Below, piece by piece: positions 40,201 to 53,024 of a stretch of DNA of 64,000 bases. Location of the stretch: the NCBI GenBank assembly GCA_033063855.1, contig CP093829.1, positions 16,523,537-16,587,536 on the forward strand, written 5' to 3'. The first letter of the stretch is position 1, and every line of letters begins with the position of its first letter. The notes beneath the pieces are model-generated. The model saw nothing but the letters and a program-made list of their open reading frames with translations. It did not search any database and was not told the DNA's origin. Source of the DNA: Smittia aterrima. Taxonomy: Eukaryota > Arthropoda > Insecta > Diptera > Chironomidae. Position numbers and translations under genes: made by a program.

Positions 40201-43200
40201 ATTTGTGTCAACCTGCGACGAGAAAATAATTTCACACTGAAACTTTTCCGCTGAGGTTTTTCTGACTTATGACTTTCCGATAGAATTGGAAAAATGTGAC
40301 GTCGCTCACTCGAATTTAAATTGAGCGTGAAGAAGGATTTTCTTCGCTTTCTTCCCGGCGTGTGACACTTTTGTGCTCGATCTTTCGCCATGTGTCGCAG
40401 TAATTAATTTCGAAAATGTTAATTAAAATACGCTTGCGAATGTTTATTGGATTTTAAAAACGTATGGCGTATCGCGGAGCCTTGAGCGAACGAGCAAGCA
40501 CCAAGAAGCGAAAGGTTTTATTGCAAATGATTTCGAATATATTTTTCCGGAAAATTAACGACAATTTATGTGCCAAGCGCTTACTCCCATCAACAATCAT
40601 TAAAACGAAAGCGGAGAATTTTCCAACAGTTCCACTGTCACAAACGGAGAATTCTCTGCCACAGCGAGTCGATGTATTGGAAATTATTAGTTGTGAACTC
40701 ACCAGGTACACAAACGACAATTTTCCTTTTCTTCCCTTCCTTCTTTGCCTCACTTTTTCTTTATGGAACGATTTCTTTTTATCCGTTTATTATTTTCTTT
40801 AAATTTGATTTTATTCGATTTCTGTCAAAACCAATAAAAGTTTGAGGCGAAACTTTTTCCTTCTTTCCGTTCGTCGCGAGGGAAAGAAAAAGGAAAAGTT
40901 TGTCGCTTTGCAAGATAGAAAAACGATTTCCTTGAAATTTATGAAATGAAGTTTGATCAGACTTTAATTAAATGCGAAAACACTTTTCAACGAAGCAACT
41001 ATCAAGTCGCGAGTCCTTGCTTGCCTGACTTTATTTATGGATTTCAGATGTTTTGTCCTCGCTTTCACTTTCTTCTTACTGACTCTTCGTTCCTATTTCA
41101 TTTGATTGTTATGGAGATATCGCTTCGTTCGTGACAAATGTTTTTTATTACTTTTTCGATATAATTTCTTCGACTCTGTCGCTTTACTCAACGATCCCGA
41201 TGTGCAAACATTCACAAACAAACAAATTTGTATTTATTTTATTTCCTTAAAAAAACCCGGAGCGGAAGAATGAGGATTGAAAGGAAAAGAAATTATCCTT
41301 CGCCAGACGGTGAGAGACGGAATTAATTTTATGTTGATCGATAAATGCCATCGGTATTTTGTTGAATGCTAAACGTTACTTATCAGATAACGCGCCAAAT
41401 GCTCCCTTCGATACACATTCGATGCTCGAGAGAAGAGCAAAGTCAACAAGGCTCGTGTTATCGTCATAGCATTCCTTCGCGCAAGATGCACGAGCGAACG
41501 TAAATCAAACATCAATAAAAGACAAGACGGCTTCGTTTCCTGTTTGTGTTGCATCGTTTCAGGAAATTTCCAATAAAACAATCTAAACAGTTTGTGATTT
41601 CAATACGTCGTCGAAAGTAGTTTTCATAGGGCGGCGCAATTCGATTCATTTACGGAATTAATAAACTAATAATAGTTTTGGTCGTGCAATGAAATTTATG
41701 ACTCCTCGCACCACTTCACTTCTTCCTCGCTCCCTAAGTTGGAGTGAAATCAGTGTCAAAGTTATGAGGTACACGTTCACAGAAGCAACAGTCGTTGAAT
41801 ATTAATCCAAAATTAAACTTCACTCTCGAGGCGTAGAGTAAGTGAAATTTTAGACTTTTATTTCGTAACTCAAGCAACCGTCAACTCTCGTGTTGCTTCA
41901 AGTAATTATTTTCAACTTTAAATTGTTCTGACGGTAGAAACGAACCGAACAATATTAATTGGTAACGTGAGTCACTCGCATTTCATTATTCATAGAACTT
42001 TCAGCTCGATGTTCGAGAGATGTTTTACTGAAAGCAATTGAGCTACGTGTGTATGCGATTGGATATCAGATCTCTAAGAGGCTTTATTTACAGAAATTAA
42101 TTGCTCGTAGTCCGCAAAGTCTTGTAGATTAGTCGGCATAGACAAAAAAAGAAGCCCTCAGAAAATTAAGGCCTACAAGCCATTAGCATAATGTTTCACC
42201 GAATATTTAAGCACTAAAGCCCCGGACATTGAATCGCTTTAACATTAATTATGCAATCCAGTTTGGAATATTGAATTGACTTGCACGTGAACTCTTGGAC
42301 AGAAATTGAAAAGTTCAAATTACATAATCTACGGAACTCGGATAAGCGGTAAACATTGAACGCTGCTCATTACATCGACAGCTTTCGCGATTGCGTGTGA
42401 ACTCTAATTACTTCGGATCAGCAGAAAACGCTGTGGAAACAATTGCCGATAAAATCGATCAGCGATTTAATATTTTAAAAACATTATGATTAATTATAAT
42501 TCGATGAATATTTATGAACAACGTCGTGGTTAACCAGAGAGTCGCATTCACAAATTAATTTTTAACGCTCTGCAACATGATGAAAAATATTAAACAATAA
42601 TATGAAAAAAATATTTAAAAAATAATTGTTTTGTTTGTGGCTCTTTCACTCTCTGTCGCCCCCGACGAATCATCCATCGATCGTGAATTAAATTCCCGCA
42701 GCAGATTTTCATCGGAAAAAGCTTTTTAGTCTGTTAAACTTTTACTTTATTGAAGCGCTCATTTTAATGCTGCGATTTTTGAATGAGCGGGTGAAAAGTT
42801 AATTGAGCATTTCAAAAAGTTGAAACAATTGCAACGCAATATTTCGTCGAAATCTCAAGCAGTAAAGTGCTGAATAAACGGAGAGCAAAAAGCAATTTTG
42901 AACTTGTGAAAAGTGCAAATGTAAAGCTTCGTCTGATGCTGGCGGAGCAGAAAAAAATTCCTCCTGAGAAAATTCATAAAATTCAGAAATAATCGTTTAA
43001 TTTCGAACCATTACCGTTTGTTTTTCGTTTTTAATCAGAAAACTTTTTCTTAACCTCGCTTGAGTTTTAAGTAGAAGGGAGGAAGGTCGCAGTTGAACGA
43101 GAGAAAACACTGCCTGGTTTATCTTTAGTTTAATTTGGGGCTTGATTGTACTTTACGTAACTCAAAGTTACTCGAAAAATCATCTCAACACTCAAGTTGA

Positions 43201-46200
43201 GTGACTTAGCATCTGATCTCATCCCTTCAATAATCAGCTTGTAGTTATTGCAACCTTGTGTTTAATTAAACTCTTTTCAGCTTCAATTCAGTCAAAAGCA
43301 TTCGCCAACCCAAATCCGTAAGACTCGAACGTTTCCAGAATGATTTTGATCTGTGAAAAATAACTTTGCGAAGCTTCGCGCGGAAGAAAAAGGTACACAA
43401 AAATCAAATAAAACTTTAATGCTTTATCTTGCAATTTGTTGTTATTTCTTCGGCATTGGCATCGAGCAGAGAAGAGGAAAAAAGTTACAAACGAGAGCAG
43501 ATCATGTAGCAAGAAGAGAAACGATTTGATAAATTTTTCATTTCTCCACTTTTTTCCCGTTTCTGCTTATCGCCTTTAAAAGTAAGTGCAAAGGAAATAT
43601 AAATAAAGTTTAAATATTCAAATAGCAATTCAACATTCCTTCACTCCCCGTCCGACTGCTTTATTTACAATTTCAGCATTTTTTTCCTTTTATTCATTTG
43701 AAATTTTAATGAGATTACATTTGATTACGTTTCAATGTTCATTTATTCCTTGAGACTCCGCTCAACTAAGCTCCATTGCAAAGCATTAATGCCTAATCGT
43801 AAAAGCGCGATTGAGTGACTGAGTGAACAAAGGAAAGAAATGAGAAGTGAACTCAGAGATTAATTGAATTCCAAAAGCTTGTTTTCATAGCTCATATCGC
43901 TCCGCGCTCCAAACATAATTTATTAATCTAATCGATAAAACGTGCAATGAAAATCAATTTATTAAAGTAGCGTGAAGCGCAATAACAATAATGATGATCT
44001 CTTCACTCGGCCCATCGGACGAGGCTATGATTATGGCTCATCAAAGGCATTTAAGGGCATGAAATGAAGATTGAAAAAGTCTCGCGGTCTGTTTGTTTTT
44101 TTGACTCACGAAGGCGCATAGAAGGAGAGAAGAGATTAATGGATATCGGTTGAATAAATGACGGATGAGTGAGAGAAATATGAAAACATCCGAGACCGTG
44201 GAATGCAATAAAGCATAACAAACAATCTGAAAGCGCGCAGATTCGAAATGGGAAAAGCGAAGAGCGAGAGATATTCAATCAAACATCCATTTTTATTAAT
44301 CAGTACCTTCCCGATTGAAACGCGATGCTCTCTGCCGAGATAACGTAGGCGTTGCGATGTAATTAATCAATCATTGTTCGGATGGATTGAAAGTGTGATA
44401 GATCATTTAGAGGTAAAAGCCTGTATTGATATCTTTCCACTGATTGTCCCAACATGTAAGCCAAAGTCAGGTAAAGAAAATGAGTTTTTAAAGTGTCGTA
44501 ATGATGATAAATATGATTTTGATGCGATGAATTCAACAACTGAAGCACACTCGAGAGGCAATTTCTTCTTGTTCTTCTTTGTTTCCTTATTCCCTCGCCC
44601 ACCTCTCGTAAGAATCTTTTCCTCGAACTTTAAGCATTGGATAGAAGGAAGAAGATTCCCGCCTTCAGACTTTATCGGGCTAAAGTGAGCAGAGGATTAC
44701 ATGTTTGTTTACATAATGTTAATGTGTGCTTGGAAGTCTGGTGTGAGACAATTAGCAATGTAAGCAAGGCGAGAGACGAGAAGATGAGAAGAAAAAGATT
44801 TGATAAGGAATTAAAAGCAATTTGGGGAGATTATCTTTTCCGCTCGGCTGCTGATGTACTCACTTCCATCTTACAACACGAGATGGATAAATTTTCTTCA
44901 TCTTACTTTCATGTTCATGTTAAACAGAATCACAAACTTCTAATCTTTGCAGTGAAAGACGTTTAGACGACTGAATGGCCAAGAAGCTGAGAGTTTGAAT
45001 AGTTTTCTTGATGTTCGCCATTCACCTTTTGATTTCGAAAAATATAATTCTCTCTCTCGCTCCATCTCAACCGCACTAATGCCGGATTTATTTTCTATTT
45101 ATTTAGTTTGCAGCGTAGGAAAGTATTTTGTTTAATGTACCATGAAAGAAAGATTTTGGATGTAAACTAGAAAACATTTTCCCCATTGAAAAACTTGTTG
45201 TTGCCCCTTTCCATCGTCCCCGGTAAATGCTAATTGTATGCTCGAGAGTTTGTAAAGAAAAATAAATCCCCACCGAAAACCATTCAGATTTATTCTCTTG
45301 TAAATTTATGGTTTATGATGCTTCGGAGAAAATGTTTGAAAATAATTTCTTCAGCGTATTCACAACAGCTTCACATTAAATCAGACGGATGAGAGTCTTA
45401 CGGCAAATCATCTTTTGAATGAAAGTCTAAACATTTCTTGCTCCATGTCGATCAAGGTAAAACACGATTTTAAACTAAAGCTTATCAAATTTCCACTAGG
45501 AAGAACTACGAAATGTAAAAGTTCTTTTGGTAAGCTGGAAATCCTTTCATGCATAGTTTGAACGTAAGAAGCTTTGCAAGACTTTTCTTTAACCATAGAA
45601 ACTAATAAACAACTCAAATGTATGTACCTCATCATAGTTTTCTTCGTCTAATGTGTAACATATTAATTATAAAACTATTAAGCCATTACTTGTGCATATC
45701 CAATTTCTAATTGCTTTAAGAGTATATTTTGGTTTTGCATTTCATTTGCCTCGCCTCCGTCTCTCACGTCTCTGCTCGGTGCATGTTTCAAATTGATTGG
45801 AAGGTTGCTGTTGATGTAATTAAGTCAGCCATATTGTGTTTTGACAACATCCAAAACTTTACACAAATTAAACGACGTGGCGAATCGATGACATGGGTGA
45901 AGTTTAAACATCGCTAAACTGCATGGAGCTTAATTGTGCAACTTAATTTACTTTTAGCGTTGATGTCAAAGTTACGGGAAAAATTAGTCACATCAAACTG
46001 TGCTCGTTAATCTTTAGCCCGTCATCCCAAATGCAACGTTCGCCTTCGATATTTTCTTTTTAAAAAATCTTTGGGTGGTCCAAGCAAACCATAAGCATCG
46101 TTTACGACTTCTTACTACTGTTTGTCCGATATTTATGACCTTCTTCGTTGGAATATTCATTGAATGGCTGCTGCTTTTTCTTCTTTGCTTATCGAAAGTC

Positions 46201-49200
46201 TCTCTCGTTTTGCTGTCGAAAACACTCGATTCGGAAACAAAAGGAATTTCTGAGATTTTCGGTTCAGAATTTTCGTGTCTTCCACAATCGAGTTGATTTA
46301 ATTAAAACGCATACATACATTGGGAGTGAAGATGAATGTCGGTGGGAAAAGGGGAGAGAAAACTATTTTGTAAGTCTCATATCTCATGAAATATTCATTT
46401 CGCATCACATCAAAATCTTGGCAAACTGCAAGAACATCGAACGGGAATGATATCTCGACTTCTTTTCTTTTCAGAAAGATGATGCTTCAAGCACAGATGA
46501 AAATGTTTTCCTTCTTCTTTATTTCAACAACATCAAAAGATATAGAGATTGCAATACATTTCATCCGCATCGGTCCGAATCAAGCGAGAAGTGTGTGTAT
46601 GGTTTATTGAGAGATAAATGTATGGCAGACATCAAGCGAGGCACTTTCTAGATTGCAACATAAATTCATGTAACCAATCATACTACGGTGTGTGTTGCAT
46701 ATTTTATGATCAGCACCTCGAGATGTTAAAATTGAAGTCATAGAAATGGTTATGACATGTTCAGTCAGTTTAAGAGAATTGTTAAAGTGAATTTTGATTT
46801 ACTTTTGTTGCAGCAAATTTTTTAATTTAAATCGTTAAGCTTCTCAAAATATGAACGCGATTCAATTCGAAACGGCCCGATTCAGTATTTAATCCTTAAG
46901 CATTGAAGTAGGATTTGTGGCGAAAAAGTATCCAAGCGACTGTTCAATGCATATTTCGTTTATCGCTCTCCCTTCCAATCATGGTTGGAATCGACTCGAG
47001 AGTTCTCTTCAATTCAATTGCACTCGACTGAACTGCATTCCCAAAATGCTTGATTGTAATGTAATGAAATGAGAAGTAGTGGATGGAGAACTCTTTTGTT
47101 ACAAACTTTGAAAACCCTTTTTTGTTACCGTTTGTTGAACCTTTGGAGGTTTCAGCTCTCGGTTTAACTCGTTTGAATGCGGCGCTTGTGCTTCAAGCGT
47201 TATGAAATTTAATTCACCGAATAATTTTACTTCTCTTGTTGACTCAAGTCCCTACTCGTCCTCTTCATCTTCCAGCTTTGCTTTGCAAGCGAAAAAAGCT
47301 CAAAATTTTACATATCGTAAAAGCAAACCACGCAGATAATTCACTAGTCAGCGTTCATGAGTACAGCTCTCTGAATAAATGAACTTCAAGCTTATTCTCG
47401 TTGGACAAGGCAAGATGAATGTCAGCACACAATGCTCTCGGAAAAAGAGGGCAAACGAATGGGCTCGACTGTTACATTTATTTCTGGGAGATTGTAAAAA
47501 TCCTGAATGCTCTGCATATTAAATGATACAAACGTGAGTGTGTGTGAGTGTCTTCGTTTCTAAATGTTAAATATTTAATGAAGTGGCTTTTTTTCCACTC
47601 AAAGCCTTCGCTTATATTCCTCGCTAAATCCACCAGTTCACTCATTTTCGCATTCCCTCCAACGCACGCGTTACCACAAAACCTCTCGATGAGAAAAAGT
47701 GAAAAATAAATACGAAAGATATTACGAATTATTTTTTTTCGTCCTCCGAATGAGAGAGAGGAAAAAACGGGAGACGAAAATCCTTTATTCGAGGCAAAAC
47801 CGCTGCCAGCATATTCATGTTCATATTTTAGGTTCACATAAGCCTAATTATTTTACATAATTCATATCATCTCTCGACACGCACTTTTCCGACTTTTTGC
47901 TTAAAAGGAATATGAGACGTTCTTTTTTCCATTTGATATGCTGTTACTGGCAGCGTCTGAGCGTATCCCAGTTAATACCATCGAGAACATTATGAAAGCG
48001 CAAAGCGACAGATCCCACAACAGATCATCATCATCATAAAGGAACGTAGCGAATATTTTCCATCTGAATGATGTAACAACACATCACAGGGAACGAGTGA
48101 TATGAAAGTTTATAGCCGGAGCCGGAAAGTCAACGAAAGAGAATGCTTTATCATGCAGCAGTAAAAAATTTGTTTAATCATTTGATCAAATTCATTAATT
48201 TTTCAGGCACATGTTTGCTAGCACCACATCGAGTTCATTTCTCTCCGACACTTCAGTTAGCTCAATAATAGAGTTTTCCATAATTAAAACGATCAACAAA
48301 CAATGCTAGTTGATGGGGTTTTGTGAAGAACTTGAGTCAGTTCGAGCGATGATGAATTCACAAGAGGAAAATTATGAAAACAAACATGTGAGGATTTTCA
48401 GAAAAACCATTTTCCGACCTCCTGAAAACCTCGAGAGTGAGAGCAGAAGTGGAGAGCAAAAATTAAATTGAATTATGAATAATAAATATACAATGCTTTA
48501 TAGTTGGTTGTCGAAGAGTGATGTCTGCTCCATCATCATTACTTTATCATATTTAAATATTAAAATTGAAGCGGGAGAGACTTCGGGAGTTGGGTTGATT
48601 CGATGAGGTGTTAAATCAGCATGAAGTCGATGTTTCGTAGTGAAATTAATCTCTTTCCGGTCGTTAGGTGGAGGGAGATTCGACGTCACGGGACGAGCAA
48701 TTGTTGTTAAGCATAATTTGTAATTATTTTCGTTGGAGAGGAAGTTATTGGACGGAAGGATGAGCGATGGTCTCGTAAACAAGCTCGCTGTTTATTCCAC
48801 TCCTCGCCTTGCTCCACATGTGGAAATTTATTTCACGCTGTGTCGCATCACAGAGGAGAGCGAGAGAAAGGAAAAAAAAACTTGACAAATTGCTCGGAAA
48901 ATGAGCTTTATTTTCACTCCCCGCATTCAGACATCTCATGCATGATGCTTGAGGGATGAAAAAGTTCTCTTTTGTTAAGTAACAGCCAAAGCTCTTTACA
49001 TCATTTACTCGTTTCGAGGAATGAAAAGAAAAAGTTTTTTTTCTAAGCGAAAGTATAAAGCTCTACGAGGAATGTTCGAACTTCCATAATTGGTCGACTG
49101 GGACGGATGAAACTGAAGTTTGTGGAGAAGTGCTCTTAAACTTTTTTCAAAATGAACCTAAAGAATTTTTTTTTTTTTTGAAAAGAAAAGTTGCGGAGTC

Positions 49201-51064
49201 AAATTTGACCTTTAAACAGTCAACAAGTCCAATCGATCAACTTTTTCTTCTACTTGGCGACATTGTTAGGGACGCTCTTGATGGAAATTTCCCCTTTTGA
49301 ATCGGACAGTCTCATTGCAAGCCCCGGGCGAAAGTTGAAAACATGATCCCGAGAAATTGCGAACTAATTAAAAATTCTAGCCAACATGTTTTGTTTTCTG
49401 CTGATTTTTTTTCTTTCTCTTTTTTTTGTGTTAAAACTCTCATGATTTTTCAAACAATGTTGCTTTAGCAAACAACCAAACACAGACCCATATGTATGTG
49501 AAAGCTCTGGGATTAAAAACATTTTCTGCTGCTGCCTTTTTCCTGTGAGCTTCTCTTTCTCTCTTTGTGCCGTAAAAAATATTATTTATTCATGGCGGTA
49601 AATTCTGTTGATGTTTCGTACCTTTTCCACTCATTTTTTTTTGTTTCGGATTCAATTATTCATGCAACAATGAAAATACATCATCCCGAGCTTTTTCAAG
49701 TCCTTCTTCTCACTCTCTTCACTCGCTCCAGTGAGACGAAACGATCCGATACATGATGGATTCGTTTTTTGCTGCTTCTCTTAGAACAACAACGCTATTT
49801 CGAGTTATTCTCCGTTTTCAAATATTTATTAGCTTCATGTAGAACTTTTTTTTCGCGAATTTTAAACTTGGAGTGAGGCACAGCTAACGTCAGAGTATCA
49901 CTCAAGTGACAACAAAGGAGAAGCTGGTGGTTGAACATCCCACACAGAGCGCGCGACGTAGCAATGAAGAAAAACACTTTTTGCCGCCGCTTTTCACATT
50001 TTCCTTTTGTATGTCGTCTCATCGCTCGTCTTGACAGATCTCGTGAATAATTAAGGAATTAGCCAAAAGCATTAGGAATTTAATTAATTTTAAATTCTTT
50101 GTTGCCTTCCTTTCAAAAATGCGATGATGAGCGACATGAATAGCGAGCTTCGTTAGTTCACGAACGTTTCTCAAAATTTCTTGCCAATCATTGTCGTAAA
50201 GCTTTTGATTTTGATACGAAATAACAGGAAATTCCACAAAAAATATGAAAATATTTCCTGGAGCTTGATCCTTAAAATATATTTTACAATCACGAAATGA
50301 GAAAAGTCGTAATTTACTTTTGCGCTGTAACATTTCGTTCATTTCTTTCATCATTATTATTATTCATGCATGTTACGGGGAGATTTCTCAGAGAGAAAAT
50401 CTGCTGGGAAATCATTCTTTATTGGTTTGTGTTTCTTTCGCTTCCATCTTGTTGATATTTTAATATTTGATGTGCTTGTAACAGTTCAAGGCTTTGAGAA
50501 AGCTCTCCAATCGCAACAACATTCATCTCGGTTTAGATGCGTTTTAATATTTCAAGCTCTTCCATTTCTAGGAATTGTTCGGTTCAGGTGAGCAGGAAGG
50601 CAAAAACTTCCTTTCCCCCAGAGTAACGAATATCCTCGCTCACACTGACAAGAAGAAATCGATTTATTGCCAATTAACGAACCGAAAGAGAGAAAAATTA
50701 AATAATTAATTTATCAAACGCCAGAATGGATTTTTAATCCGATAACTTTCGGTATCGAAGTAAAGCAGGTTAATGATCAATTAGCGCGGAAAATGGAAGC
50801 GCAGAAAGTTTTCATCCTCCCCAGCAATCTTAAATCTGATACACATCAATGAGATGATTTGCTAGGAAACACCAATCACACCTCCAATGAACTCTAATGA
50901 TTCTCGACGCGATTCCATTCAGGCGCGTAGAAGTTTCAATGAAATAAATAACCTTTCGATCAAATTGACAGATCTGATAGCAGAAGCGTAATCTTCTTCT
51001 CGAGAAAGCATCAAAACAATTATTTTTATCGCTCAATGTTCAATGATTGAACTTCAATCGCAAG
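37201..51064. other. Gene-free AT-rich sequence up to ABHD13
   Basis: No gene recognised. Contains a 14-T run (49166-49179) and many short TTAATTAA-like motifs. The last part is downstream of the ABHD13-like stop codon. The nearest canonical AATAAA for that gene on the minus strand is at 50663-50668, about 400 bp beyond the stop. A nearer variant GATAAA lies around 51025. Confidence 0.5.
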
Positions 51065-52282
51065 CTAATTAATAATTTCGAGAAAGAAATCAAATTGAGC
51101 TTTGCTAAGGAAACCTTGATAGCTATCAAATTAAAGATGAACTCACCCATTTGCATTCCATGTATCCATGTGACCGCCTCCAGAGAGTTGAAATAATTGC
51201 TTTCGGGAACTTTTACATCGACCGTGCAAAGCAGTCATCATCGAAGCTGGCACTAGAGAGTCACTCAAGCCGGAAACAAAGAGAATCGGAGCGGAAATCT
51301 TTTGAACTTTATCAATTGAGGCAAACTGTTGAAGGAAACGTGATTACAGACTTGAAAGATTCTATAAACAGAAGAAGACTCTTACTCTATTTTTATGGCA
51401 TATAAGAGGAATATACTTGACGTAACTTATGAGATGTCTTGCCATGTGTGGGATCGATGTGAATGTATTTTCAACAACTGAACACATCACTTTACTTCCA
51501 TAGTTTGAGTCGGCTGCGACGTCTATCACCTGAGAACATAGGAATTAACTTCGAAACTCTATTAAAATTTAGATAAATTTACAACAGCGCCGCCTAAACT
51601 TCTTCCGAAGAGCACAATTTGGCTATGATCGACGTCATGTCGTGTAAATAAATAATCAACAGCTGCTCTCGCATCGATGTAAAGCCCTTTCTCGCTTGGC
51701 GTTCCATTCGATAGCCCATAACCACGGTATTCTGAAATAAAATCGTTGACCCGCTGACCTCACTAATCAATTTGGTAGCAACATACCGACTAATAAAATG
51801 TTGCATTGGAGATTATGATAAATCCCGTTGCAATTCTGTAATCTTCCTCCGATATTTCCCGCATTGCCATGGAAGTAGACGAGGGTAGGAACGGCATTAC
51901 CCTTTTGCTCAAGATGACGTATGAAATAAGCGTGAAGCGAGACTTTGTCTCTGGTTTTTATGTAAACAACTTCAAAAGGCAGCCCGTAGATTTGAGGCGA
52001 AGGAACACACGCTCGATGAGGTCCAATATCGGGATAGAAGAGTAAATTGTCTTGAATTGAATAGAACACGCCTAAAAGAAGATTTGAATCATTCTCGGCA
52101 ATTTTCAGATTTTCAGTCCACAACTCACCAAAGATTATTCCACAAAGAATGAAGAAGGCAAGAAGACCGCTGATGAAGTAGAAGATTATGAAGCATGACA
52201 GGATAGAGGCTCCAGCGATGTAGAAGAGCGACGTTGATCCAACAATGAATCGCAGCCACGATAAATTAAATTTATTAAACAT
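51065..52282 (-). CDS. ABHD13: ABHD13-like alpha/beta hydrolase (Bem46 family)
   Basis: Single-pass membrane serine hydrolase of the ABHD13/Bem46 family; the family's physiological substrate is poorly defined. Six exons, read on the minus strand: 52282-52129, 52071-51787, 51731-51583, 51529-51386, 51325-51147 and 51104-51065. Frames join exactly to 316 residues, close to the usual ABHD13 length. Hydrophobic segments near residues 10-50 form the membrane anchor. FHGNAGN supplies the oxyanion loop. The nucleophile lies in FGRSLGG (Ser about 191), with Asp about 266 in SGLSDSLVP and His about 296 in GGGHMDTW, so the triad is complete. I start at the ATG at 52282; the longer upstream frame begins with GTG. 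The 57-nt first intron has no stop and is a multiple of three, so retention would add 19 residues. The last intron is only 42 nt if the acceptor at 51105 is used; an acceptor 18 nt closer would make it 24 nt, which is implausible. Confidence 0.9.
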
Positions 52283-52498
52283 TTCTATCGATTTCTCATG
52301 ATTATCCGAAAATTGTTTTTGCACAAATCTCTTTCACTGTAGTCAGAGTGTCATCACGTCAATAATTTGTTCATGAAATATAACGTGACTATGAATTTCA
52401 CTAATTTAGATTCCGGGAAAACATAAACAAGAAATTTTCGAAAGAGATGCCCTTCGAAATTTAGCTTCGAAGATTTTGAAAAATACGTTTCAATTTAT
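52283..52498. promoter_or_regulatory. Gap between PTRHD1 stop and ABHD13 start
   Basis: A 216-bp spacer that must hold the ABHD13 promoter and 5' UTR and the PTRHD1 3' end, both read on the minus strand. No clear TATA box or other element was recognised. Confidence 0.4.
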
Positions 52499-52499
52499 T
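52494..52499 (-). terminator. Poly(A) signal overlapping PTRHD1 stop
   Basis: AATAAA on the minus strand; its first A is the last base of the TAA stop. Likely but unproven as the used signal. Confidence 0.45.
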
Positions 52500-52911
52500 T
52501 ATCTCATTAATTTCAATGTCTTGAAATGCTCTTGAACAGTTTCTTTCTCATAAGGCTTTACTGCAATGCAAGTCGGAATATTCTCTGGCTGTTCCATCCA
52601 CAACTTATGCTGAACTCCTGCGTCATCCAAAGTCTTGTGAAGAGATTCAATTGCTTCCTGATCTGGTATCTATAATGAATTGTTATTGAGTAAATGACTA
52701 GAAGTGATTATTGATTACTTACAGCAAGTACGCATTTGTGCATTCGATCAATGTTATCTGGTGAAAGATATTTGCTAGTCAACTCGTCCGTTTTGCTAAG
52801 TTCATTTATTGCAGCGACAGCGTGACAAGCTTGCGTGATGACAGCTCCAAGAGGCCATTTCAGAGCCTTCATTAAGTCAGCTCGAACGATTACGTATTGG
52901 ATTAAAGTCAT
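52499..52911 (-). CDS. PTRHD1: PTRHD1-like peptidyl-tRNA hydrolase domain protein
   Basis: Pth2-fold protein of the PTRHD1 type, a putative peptidyl-tRNA hydrolase whose enzymatic role is uncertain in the family. Two exons, 52911-52723 and 52669-52499, flank a 53-nt phase-0 intron and give 119 residues. Diagnostic stretches are QYVIVRADL at the N terminus, WPLGAVITQACHA (the Pth2 helix carrying the Q-A-C-H-A motif, residues about 19-31) and LWMEQPENIPTCIAVKPY near the C terminus. It ends LKLMR. The start ATG lies 113 bp from the RAD54 start on the opposite strand, which implies a shared bidirectional promoter. An AATAAA overlaps the stop codon by one base, so the 3' UTR may be very short. Confidence 0.9.
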
Positions 52912-53024
52912 TTTTATTCACAAATATCTTTATTTCAGCAATTTTTCGATTGTAAACAAACTTCATTCGAACTTCGAATGAAAAAGTAAACAAAAGTAAA
53001 TCAGTTGTGATCAAACTTGTGAAA
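52912..53024. promoter_or_regulatory. Bidirectional promoter, PTRHD1/RAD54, with 17-bp palindrome
   Basis: Only 113 bp separate the two divergent start codons. The stretch contains a perfect inverted repeat at 52964-52980, CATTCGAA-C-TTCGAATG, which is a candidate symmetric protein-binding site. TCAGTTG near 53001 resembles an arthropod initiator for RAD54. No TATA box is evident. Confidence 0.5.

Noticed and set aside
44441..44450. TGATTGTCC resembling the 5' end of miR-219
   Set aside because: Only nine bases match; the rest diverges and no precursor hairpin is visible.
51767..52324. A single 185-codon reading of ABHD13 beginning at a GTG
   Set aside because: The GTG is not a plausible eukaryotic start, and the frame reads through two introns. 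The ATG at 52282 and splicing restore the conserved hydrolase.
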